64,000 nt of DNA from an uncultured Flavihumibacter sp. (lineage in GTDB: Bacteria; Bacteroidota; Bacteroidia; Chitinophagales; Chitinophagaceae). A model generated the notes under the pieces. That model searched no databases, was not told the DNA's origin, and saw only the letters and a program-made list of their open reading frames with translations. The translations under genes were made by a program, and so were the position numbers. The stretch covers positions 62,001 to 126,000 of the forward strand of contig CABHOY010000091.1 of assembly GCA_902168105.1 (NCBI GenBank), read 5' to 3'. How positions within the stretch are numbered: position 1 is the first letter of the stretch; each line of letters starts with the position of its first letter. Shown here in pieces: positions 7,935-16,413 of this stretch.

Positions 7935-10900
7935 ATGTATACTGAGAGAAAATTTATACTTGTTTGTTTTACACTCCTCCTCCTGTTATCGGGCCTGCCT
8001 GTTTCCTTATGGGCACAGACGAGCTGGAAGGGAACTGTCAGTACTTCCTGGAGCACGGCATCCAACTGGACTAACGGCGTTCCTACCGCTACTGTAGATG
8101 CAATAATAGGCGATGCTGCATTCACGGGTTCCTTTCAGCCCACGGTAAACGCAACGGCCAGCTGCAAGGCCCTGACGCTTTTAACAAGCGCCAAGAACCC
8201 GGTATTGACTGTATCAAGAAGCCTGACCGTGGCGGGTACGCTTACCCTCAATTCCGGTTGCACCATCTCGCACCGGGGCGTTACAATTACAGTAAAGGGC
8301 GACTGGATCAATAATGGTACGTATACAACTACCAGCACATCCTCCAAAGCGACTTTCGGAGGCACCACACAATCTATAGGAGGATCTGTGGCCACCGCTT
8401 TCAGGCGTCTGACTATTGCCGCAGGCGCCACCGTAACGCTGAACATCGCCACTTCCGTTTCTGTCGCTTTTGCCGTGAACGGGACTTTCATACCTGCAGA
8501 AAATGCCAGTCCTTACCTGGTATCAGGGGCCGGCACTTTAACAGTAAGCGCTACAGGCATATTACATGTAAAAGCGTCTACATTTGCCGCCAACTACGCC
8601 GCGACCACTACAACGCTTAGCGCCGGAAGTACGGTTGATTATAGTGCTACAACCATCAACCAGACGGTGCGTAATAACCTGACGTATTCTACACTCAGGA
8701 TCAGTGGAGCGCTTGTAAAAACATTAGGCGGCAGTCTCAATTCACTTGTTTCGAGTACGGCCACGGCGGGCAGAATAGAGGTGACGGCAGCTACGCTTGA
8801 CCTGTCCACTTTTACGGCCAACAGGGGAACAACGGTAGCAGGAGGTGCACTAATCGTATCGAATGGCGCTGTTCTAAAGATCGGCGGCACAGGAACTTTC
8901 CCTGCCAATTTTGCTACGCGCTCGCTTTCCCTGACCAGTACCGTAGAGTATAACGGTTTGGCACAAACGGTCTCTGGTGAAACATATGGCAATCTTACAT
9001 TGTCCAGTTCCAGCGGAGCTGTCATAAAAACCATGCCCTCCACTGCATTTACTGTTGCAGGATCGCTGACAAGTACTATAGGCGCCGGGACTGGCGTCAC
9101 TTATACTGCGGCGTCTAATATCGTGATCAGTGGAGGTATCAATATTGGCGCATCTACTACATTCAATGGCGGCAGTTTTACAATTGATGTAAATAGTAAC
9201 TGGATCAACAACGGTACATTCTCAGGCGGTACCGGCACGGTTAACTTTGGCGGTCCGGGTTCGTCACTAAGTGGTACCGGTACGCACGGGTTCAATAACC
9301 TCGGATTCATCGCGACCAATATTACAGCCGCTGCTACCAGCGCTATTACTGTGTCAGGTAATCTCGCCACTTCCGGCCCCGGCACATTCACTCACCTGAC
9401 GGGTGGTACGCTTACTATGACAGGAGCATCCAAGACCATTACCGGTATGAGTTTTATTTTCGACAACCTGACTATTTCCGGCAGCGTCAGTGCAGCAACC
9501 AGCATTGCCGTAACGGGTAATTTTGCTGTCAGCGGCACCTTCAACGGTTTAGGGGGCACGACGCTCATGCAGGGAACATCCAAGACCATTTCGGGTGCAG
9601 GTACTATCAGTTTCGGTACGCTTATCATCTCTGGTACGGTTACGACCGCCGTATCTTTTTCTGCTATTAATACTTCGCTGGACGTAAGCGGTTCCCTTAC
9701 TGCTACTGCCGGTACTGTGACCTTTACCGGTACCAGCACACTGAACGGGACCGCTAATTTGTTTAATGTAACACTTAATGGTACGTCCCTGACATTGTCA
9801 GCCAATTCCGTGCTGGGCATTGCGGGCACATTTACCGTTACCAGCGGCACACTTAACGTTACTTCCACTCCTCCCAATACCGTCAACTTTAATGGCACCG
9901 GTGCGCAAAATATCAATGCACTGACGTATGACAGATTACTATTATCCGGCGGTGGCAATAAGACAGCGGCAGGCGGCATTACCGCCAGTAATTTTACACT
10001 ATCCGGTGGCACTACGTTCACAGCAGGTGCTTTCACTCACCAGATACTTGCTGATTTTGTAAACAATGGCACCTTTACAGCGGGTTCCGGTACGGTTGCG
10101 TTTACGGGCGACAACGCATCTACTATTACAGGCGCTACTACCTTCAATGTTCTCACACTGAATAAAACTGCGATGTCAACACACGTCGATATTAATAATG
10201 ACGTGCAGGTGGCCACTATTAATATGACCAGCGGAGCAATGAATACGGGTAATAATATTCTGACAATGACGGTAGACAGATCAGGGAATGGTATTATACT
10301 TGGAAACATCCGCCGGACACATAACTTCGGATTGGGAGGAACTTATGCATTTGAAAGTCCGTTTAATACACTGACGATAGCGGGATTACCTCTGACAGGC
10401 TCCATCACCATTTCAGTGGCCGTAGCGCCTATCAATGATTTTCCTCAGGGCGCGGCTATCAATCGTGTATATACCATCAATACGGGTCTGACATTAGGGC
10501 TTACCACCGTGAGGTTACATTATGAAGATGCAGAACTGAATGGTAACAATGAGTCGACGATGGGACTATGGTATAACAGCGGTCTCAGTTGGGTTTCGCT
10601 TGGTAAATCGACCAACAGTACTACTGACAATTATGTGGACCTGGCCGGACAGCTCGCCATTAACGGCAGATGGACGCTATCTGACAATGCCAGTGTAGTA
10701 CGATGGAATGGCTCTGTAAGCACCGACTGGTTCACTGCCAATAACTGGACAGTCGTTCAGGGAAGCCCTTCGCGCCCACCAGGTGTTAATGACATTGTGG
10801 AAATAGGCACAGCAGCTTTTACCAATCAGCCGTCGATCAATAATACAGCATCTGTAAAGGCGATACGCTTCGGAAGTACACAGGCGGCCACCCTTACACT

Positions 10901-13900
10901 GGCAACTGGAGGAAGTTTGACAACCTCAGGAAATATCAGCGGAAGCTGGTCGGCCAATACCATTCATACCATTAACGCAGGCGCTCAGACATTAACAGTG
11001 AATGGTGATCTCGCATTGAGCGATGGTACTGCAAGCCATGCCATCAACCTGAACGTGGGAACGGGCACGGTCACTGTAACGGGGGCACTGACACAATCGG
11101 GAGGAGCGAATGTCGTATTCAGCGGAGCAGGTACGTTGAATGTGGGGAGCAACTATAACTATACCAATGGCACTTTTACAGCCAGCAGCAGTACTGTCAA
11201 TTACAACGGGAATACCACGCAGGCGGTAGCCGGACTGACTTACAATCATCTGCAGATAAACAAAGCAGGTGGCATTGCTACGTTAGGCAGCGCCACGACA
11301 GTTGCTGGCAACCTTAGTGTTCCAGCAGGCAGCTTATCACTGAATGCGACGACAACAGTGACCGGCAATGTCGTTATATCTTCCGGAGCTATTGTAAATA
11401 GCGGCGCCATTACCCTGACAGCTGGTGGCAGCTGGAGTAACAGCGGTACATATACCGCAGGTGGCGGCACGGTTACGCTGAATGGTACTGGCGCGCAAAC
11501 GGTTTCCCCCACCAATTTCAACAATCTTACTATCAATAAATCAGCAGGTACTGCCACCCTCGCGGGCAATTGTCCGGTGAATGGCAATCTGACCTTAACA
11601 GCAGGAACACTTAACCTTTCTACTTTCACTGCCAGCAGATCATCTGCGGGTGGTACGTTAACTATTTCAGATGGGGCCACTTTACTTGTGGGTGGCGCCA
11701 ATTTTCCATCCGGATATTCTAATTATACTGTCGGTAACACAAGTACTGTTCACTATAACGGGACCGTTACTCAAACGGTGGCAGGTATCCCTTACGGGCA
11801 TCTCATCTTCAGCAACGGTGGTACCAAAACCCTGGCCGCTACCTGTACGGTGAACGGGGACCTTACCATTAACAGTGGCGCTACTTTTAATGGTGCTACC
11901 TTTACGATCAATCTTTATGGCAACTGGAACAACAGCGGCACTTTTGCTCCCGCCAGCAGCACTGTAACGTTGAATGGAGCAAGTAAAACTATCACCGGGA
12001 ATACTATATTCAATAGGGTAACTGCATATGGCAGTTATGCAGTAAGCGGCAGCGATATTACTTATAACGGGCTACTCACCATAGCTACGGGTGGGTCTTA
12101 CAACGGCGGCGCCGGTAGTGCTACCGTGAATGGAGACCTCACCAATAACGGCTCACTGACCAGTAATGGGGTGACCACATTCACCGGTACTACCGTACAG
12201 ACCATCCGTTTTGTGAATGCGCTTGTATCCAACTCCAGCGGTGTTATTAATTTCAACGGTACGATACCACCGGTACTCAATTCCACGAGTACACCTACAT
12301 ATGCTACCCTCAATGTCAATAACACAGGCGGCGTCAATCCAAGTGTCGCCTGGATGGTGCTCATTGCATTTAACATCGGCAGCAGCGCTACTTTTAATGG
12401 CGGAGTTTCAACACACACGATAGCCGGATCATTTACAAATAACGGTACGGTAACCAGCAGTGGCGGTATGAACTTCGTGCCAACTGCAGCACAGAACATT
12501 CAACTGGCGGGTACAGGCTTTACGAGTACAGGTACTGTTACCTTCGGTGGCAGTGGCGCCATTGCGGTATCCGGCACTCCTACGGCGCTAAATAATGTGA
12601 TGATCAGTAATACTGCCGGTGTTACGCCGTCTTCCAACTGGAATATGACAGGCGACTTTATCATCTCTAATGGCGCAATATTTAATGCGGGCCCTTATAG
12701 TTATACTGTGGGAGCAGATATCGAAAGCGACGGTACGTTAAACGGCGGAACTTCGACATTTACTATGACATCTGCAACCGGCGAATTAGATGGAAGTCCG
12801 ACTACTACATTTTACGATTTTGTGATCACCGGGAGTATTGCAGCATTAGCTGATTATAATGTCAGTCACAATTTCACTAACAACGGCACTTATGATGGCA
12901 CGGTCGGAGCATTGACCATGACAGGATCACTCCCTTCAGTTATTACGGGATCAGCCAGTTCATTTGCCCTTTCACAGGTCACCAATCTGAAGGCTTCCGG
13001 TATCACTACTACGCTTGGTAAGGCCATTACCAGTGTGGATGATATTACTATCACTTCGGGCGTATTTGATAACGGAGGATTTGCCATAGGGCCGACAGCC
13101 GGAACAGCTTCACTGACTATTGAGGATAATGCCAGACTGGTACTCAAAGGAACGGAGACATTGCCGGCATTTACTACTTATGCGCTGGATACGCTGAGCA
13201 CTGTTGAATATGCAGGTGGCACGCAAGCTGTATCTTCAGCTATGCCATATGGCAACCTTGTTATATCTGCCACGGGCAGTAAAACAGCTTCCGCCGTACT
13301 AAGTATATTGAATGACTTTACGCTGTCCAACGGTACTTTTATACAAGGTAGTTTTACAGATACTGTAGGTGGTAACTGGACCATGACAAGCGGCACATAC
13401 ACAAATACCGGCGCCACTGTTTACTTCAATGGTCTGGGCACGCAAACTATTTCTTCGACCGGGGCCTTTAATAACCTGACGGTAAATAAGACAGCGGGCA
13501 TTGTTTCTCTCGGCTCTAATATTACGGTGAATGGCGTATTGAATTTCATCTTGAATAAGATAAGCACCGGCGCTACGTTTGCCGTGATACAGCCGTCTGC
13601 GGGAACTGTTACCGGCGCTTCGCAGAGTACAGGCTGGGTGATCGGCAGACTGCAAAAAGCATTACCTACAGGTAACGTTACAAGGACCTTTGAAATAGGA
13701 AGCAACCAATACTATACACCAGCTACAGTTGTCATGCCCAGTGTGACTACAGCCGGTAACCTGCTGGCGACGGTAACGTCAACAGATCATCCGAATATCG
13801 CCACCTCTGCAATCGACGCTACCAAGAGTGTGAACCGTTACTGGTCATTCACCAATACCGGTACGGTATTCACTACAGCCTCCGTAACACTCAACTGGAA

Positions 13901-15884
13901 TGCCGCCAACGTTGATGCGGGAGCCAATACGGCCAATTTCAGGGTATCGGCTTATAATGGCAGTAGCTGGACAACACAAACCGTCGCTAGTCCGCTGGCC
14001 ACTTCCATACAGGCAACGGGCCTGACCAATATGAGCGTTGCTTTAGCGGTGGGAGAACTGATAGCCAATAATACCTGGACCGGTGCTGTGAGCACTAACT
14101 GGTATGTGACCGGCAATTGGTCGAACACCGCTGTGCCGACCAACACTACAAATGCAATTATCCCGACAGGTCTTGCTAATTATCCGCTTATTAATACCAG
14201 TGTTGCAACCACCGCCAATATCACGATACAGACGGGTGCATCTGTTACCGTAAGCGCCGCTACTTTACAGATCTATGGCGTTATTTCTAACAGCGGCACT
14301 TTGACGGCAACAAATGGTACAATAGAAATGGCAGGCAGCACTGCACAGACTATACCTGCCAGTACATTTGCCGGCAATACGCTGTTGAACCTGACCACCA
14401 ATAATGCCGCAGGCGTGACGCTGGCAGGTACACTAAACGTGTCGGGCGTACTCAGAGCAACAACAGGAACATTCGCGACAGGTAATAATCTTACCCTGTT
14501 GTCTACGGCTACACGTACCGCCCTCATCGATGGCAGCGGCAGTGGCAGTGTAACAGGGAATGTGACCGTTCAGCGATATCGCCCTACGGGTTTTGGTTAT
14601 ACTTACTTCAGTTCTCCTGTCCAGGCGGCAACGGTCAACGAGTTTTCGGATGATATTAATCTCAGCGCCACCTTCCCTACTTTCTACCGGTATGTAGAGA
14701 ACCGCGTATCTTCCGGATGGACAGCCTATACGGCTACTTCAGGAGCGCTCACCCCGATGGTGGGATATGCGGGGAACCTGGGGACGTCCACATCGCCGGT
14801 GACCATCGATATGACAGGTGTAGTGAATAATGGAACAATTGTATCTCCTGCCCTGAGTAATAACAACCAACCATATACGCTTGGTTTCAACCTACTGGGC
14901 AACCCTTATCCATCTCCGGTAGACTGGGACGCTACCAGCGGATGGATACGCAACAATGTAGACATCGCTATTTACTACTTTAATGCCGGTACTACCAATC
15001 AGTATACAGGTACTTACAGCTCGTACATCAATGGCGTGTCCAGTGATGGTATTGCCAATAACATCATACCAGCCATGCAGGGTTTCTTTGTGCATGTTAC
15101 CAATGGGAGTTTCCCGGTAGCAGGCTCCCTGACCGTCAATAATACCGCGAGGGTCAACAACCTGACGCCCAACTTCCATAGGGAAAGACCGCTGACAGAG
15201 CCCTTACTGCGCCTGAACGCCGGCTTTACGGATGATGGTCAGCCGTCAGACCCGTTAGTGGTGTACTTCGGTAATTATGCCAGCCGTGATTTTGAGCAGG
15301 AAACGGATGCGTTGAAACTTATGAATACAGATACCGACGTGCCGAGCCTGTATGTGCAGGCCAGCAATCAGCGGTTGTCTATAGCGGCGTGGCCGGAACA
15401 GATCGATAGTACAGAAACAATTCCATTAGGACTGACGACGGAGCGTGAAGGATATATCAGCTTTACCATGCCGGTAATTGAACGTATGCCGTCGGGATGG
15501 CATTTCTATCTCTACGACAAGGATGCTGACATCACTCATGATCTACATAAGACGACACCTTACCGCTTGTTGTTAAAGAAAGGGATATATGATAACAGGT
15601 TCTTCCTGGTGTTTAAACCGGGCGGCGATGTTGCTCCGGGCAATACAGCGGTTTATCATGCATTCAGTGCGGGTAATAATCTGTACGGGCAATTTGATAA
15701 AGTTCCTGGTGAGAAGTGTACTATCACCGTCAGCAATGTAGCAGGACAGGTGCTCCTCCGGAAAGATTTTACGGGTAACGGGCGCTACCTGCTGGGATCA
15801 CAATACAGTGGCGGCGTATATATCGTTACGTTCAACGCGAACAAGCAGCAGGTATCGAAGAAAGTGTTCATCAGTAATCAATGA
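7935..15884 (+). CDS. Giant beta-repeat surface protein with T9SS sorting domain
   Basis: A 2649-residue exported protein (signal peptide ending LPVSLWAQ). Three copies of a WxGxVSTxW...NW module mark sections at about residues 28, 921 and 2045. Between them run long arrays of Thr/Gly/Ser/Asn-rich strands with repeating patterns such as GTVTFTG, TINKSAG and NGDLTI, as expected for an extended beta-solenoid. Near the C-terminus there is a LLGNPYPSPVDWD segment common in T9SS cargo. The last 70 residues, from about 2578, form a type-A sorting domain: ITVSNVAGQVLLRKDF, then YSGGVYIVTF and KKVFISNQ. The protein should be exported by Sec, carried over the outer membrane by the type IX system and anchored on the surface. 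It lies between a pilus-type chaperone gene and a DUF4402 gene, with short gaps (61 and 7 bases), so co-transcription is likely. Adhesin or sheath roles are inference. Confidence 0.85.
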   Translation: MYTERKFILVCFTLLLLLSGLPVSLWAQTSWKGTVSTSWSTASNWTNGVPTATVDAIIGDAAFTGSFQPTVNATASCKALTLLTSAKNPVLTVSRSLTVAGTLTLNSGCTISHRGVTITVKGDWINNGTYTTTSTSSKATFGGTTQSIGGSVATAFRRLTIAAGATVTLNIATSVSVAFAVNGTFIPAENASPYLVSGAGTLTVSATGILHVKASTFAANYAATTTTLSAGSTVDYSATTINQTVRNNLTYSTLRISGALVKTLGGSLNSLVSSTATAGRIEVTAATLDLSTFTANRGTTVAGGALIVSNGAVLKIGGTGTFPANFATRSLSLTSTVEYNGLAQTVSGETYGNLTLSSSSGAVIKTMPSTAFTVAGSLTSTIGAGTGVTYTAASNIVISGGINIGASTTFNGGSFTIDVNSNWINNGTFSGGTGTVNFGGPGSSLSGTGTHGFNNLGFIATNITAAATSAITVSGNLATSGPGTFTHLTGGTLTMTGASKTITGMSFIFDNLTISGSVSAATSIAVTGNFAVSGTFNGLGGTTLMQGTSKTISGAGTISFGTLIISGTVTTAVSFSAINTSLDVSGSLTATAGTVTFTGTSTLNGTANLFNVTLNGTSLTLSANSVLGIAGTFTVTSGTLNVTSTPPNTVNFNGTGAQNINALTYDRLLLSGGGNKTAAGGITASNFTLSGGTTFTAGAFTHQILADFVNNGTFTAGSGTVAFTGDNASTITGATTFNVLTLNKTAMSTHVDINNDVQVATINMTSGAMNTGNNILTMTVDRSGNGIILGNIRRTHNFGLGGTYAFESPFNTLTIAGLPLTGSITISVAVAPINDFPQGAAINRVYTINTGLTLGLTTVRLHYEDAELNGNNESTMGLWYNSGLSWVSLGKSTNSTTDNYVDLAGQLAINGRWTLSDNASVVRWNGSVSTDWFTANNWTVVQGSPSRPPGVNDIVEIGTAAFTNQPSINNTASVKAIRFGSTQAATLTLATGGSLTTSGNISGSWSANTIHTINAGAQTLTVNGDLALSDGTASHAINLNVGTGTVTVTGALTQSGGANVVFSGAGTLNVGSNYNYTNGTFTASSSTVNYNGNTTQAVAGLTYNHLQINKAGGIATLGSATTVAGNLSVPAGSLSLNATTTVTGNVVISSGAIVNSGAITLTAGGSWSNSGTYTAGGGTVTLNGTGAQTVSPTNFNNLTINKSAGTATLAGNCPVNGNLTLTAGTLNLSTFTASRSSAGGTLTISDGATLLVGGANFPSGYSNYTVGNTSTVHYNGTVTQTVAGIPYGHLIFSNGGTKTLAATCTVNGDLTINSGATFNGATFTINLYGNWNNSGTFAPASSTVTLNGASKTITGNTIFNRVTAYGSYAVSGSDITYNGLLTIATGGSYNGGAGSATVNGDLTNNGSLTSNGVTTFTGTTVQTIRFVNALVSNSSGVINFNGTIPPVLNSTSTPTYATLNVNNTGGVNPSVAWMVLIAFNIGSSATFNGGVSTHTIAGSFTNNGTVTSSGGMNFVPTAAQNIQLAGTGFTSTGTVTFGGSGAIAVSGTPTALNNVMISNTAGVTPSSNWNMTGDFIISNGAIFNAGPYSYTVGADIESDGTLNGGTSTFTMTSATGELDGSPTTTFYDFVITGSIAALADYNVSHNFTNNGTYDGTVGALTMTGSLPSVITGSASSFALSQVTNLKASGITTTLGKAITSVDDITITSGVFDNGGFAIGPTAGTASLTIEDNARLVLKGTETLPAFTTYALDTLSTVEYAGGTQAVSSAMPYGNLVISATGSKTASAVLSILNDFTLSNGTFIQGSFTDTVGGNWTMTSGTYTNTGATVYFNGLGTQTISSTGAFNNLTVNKTAGIVSLGSNITVNGVLNFILNKISTGATFAVIQPSAGTVTGASQSTGWVIGRLQKALPTGNVTRTFEIGSNQYYTPATVVMPSVTTAGNLLATVTSTDHPNIATSAIDATKSVNRYWSFTNTGTVFTTASVTLNWNAANVDAGANTANFRVSAYNGSSWTTQTVASPLATSIQATGLTNMSVALAVGELIANNTWTGAVSTNWYVTGNWSNTAVPTNTTNAIIPTGLANYPLINTSVATTANITIQTGASVTVSAATLQIYGVISNSGTLTATNGTIEMAGSTAQTIPASTFAGNTLLNLTTNNAAGVTLAGTLNVSGVLRATTGTFATGNNLTLLSTATRTALIDGSGSGSVTGNVTVQRYRPTGFGYTYFSSPVQAATVNEFSDDINLSATFPTFYRYVENRVSSGWTAYTATSGALTPMVGYAGNLGTSTSPVTIDMTGVVNNGTIVSPALSNNNQPYTLGFNLLGNPYPSPVDWDATSGWIRNNVDIAIYYFNAGTTNQYTGTYSSYINGVSSDGIANNIIPAMQGFFVHVTNGSFPVAGSLTVNNTARVNNLTPNFHRERPLTEPLLRLNAGFTDDGQPSDPLVVYFGNYASRDFEQETDALKLMNTDTDVPSLYVQASNQRLSIAAWPEQIDSTETIPLGLTTEREGYISFTMPVIERMPSGWHFYLYDKDADITHDLHKTTPYRLLLKKGIYDNRFFLVFKPGGDVAPGNTAVYHAFSAGNNLYGQFDKVPGEKCTITVSNVAGQVLLRKDFTGNGRYLLGSQYSGGVYIVTFNANKQQVSKKVFISNQ

Positions 15885-15891
15885 TCATTAC

Positions 15892-16407
15892 ATGCTATTG
15901 AGACTTAGTAAATATCATCTCTTTTGTACAGGCCTTCTAGCCTTACTGCTGCATGTAACACAATCAGTGAAGGCGCAGGAGCCTCCCCCACGCCCGATAT
16001 CAGTGTATGTGAATCCCGCGCAGGGGCTCATATTCGGGGCGTTCTTCCAGGGGCCTACTGGTGGCACTGTGATCATTTTCCCTGATGGTTCCCGTTCTGT
16101 GACAGGCAGCATTGTACAGGCCAATCTGGGCTTCCCTTTTTCGCCTGCTATTTTCGAAGTAGATGCTAACCCTGGTACACTGATCCAGATCCTGAACGGG
16201 CCTGACGTGGTACTGACAGGTAGCAACGGTGGCACCTTATCACTACATATCGGGCCATCCAATACGGGATCGCCATTTATAGCAACAGCCACCTCTCCGG
16301 CCAAGACATTGGTGCGCATAGGAGGCACATTGACAGTAGGGACTCCACCGGCTAATCCTGCGGGTAACTACAGTGGATTATTCTCCGTCACATTCATACA
16401 GGAATAG
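15892..16407 (+). CDS. Second DUF4402-type secreted protein
   Basis: A 171-residue exported protein with signal peptide MLLRLSKYHLFCTGLLALLL ending near VKAQE. The ATG at 15892, seven bases after the giant gene's stop, is preferred over an in-frame upstream start inside that gene. The mature part is beta-rich and ends PAGNYSGLFSVTFIQE, the same closing pattern as the DUF4402 protein at 6444 (PAGTYVSATPFDVTVNYN). It also has ISVYVNPAQGLIFGAFFQG in place of the first DUF4402 strand. Equal length to the first DUF4402 protein and placement directly before the usher-like gene suggest a second subunit, for example a tip or base subunit. That role is inferred from order only. Confidence 0.72.
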   Translation: MLLRLSKYHLFCTGLLALLLHVTQSVKAQEPPPRPISVYVNPAQGLIFGAFFQGPTGGTVIIFPDGSRSVTGSIVQANLGFPFSPAIFEVDANPGTLIQILNGPDVVLTGSNGGTLSLHIGPSNTGSPFIATATSPAKTLVRIGGTLTVGTPPANPAGNYSGLFSVTFIQE

Positions 16408-16413
16408 TAATTA

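Noticed and set aside
8135..14527. Long antisense frames across the giant repeat gene
   Set aside because: They follow the repeated Thr/Val/Gly codons of the sense frame, have no signal peptide or domain, and stop where the repeats change.
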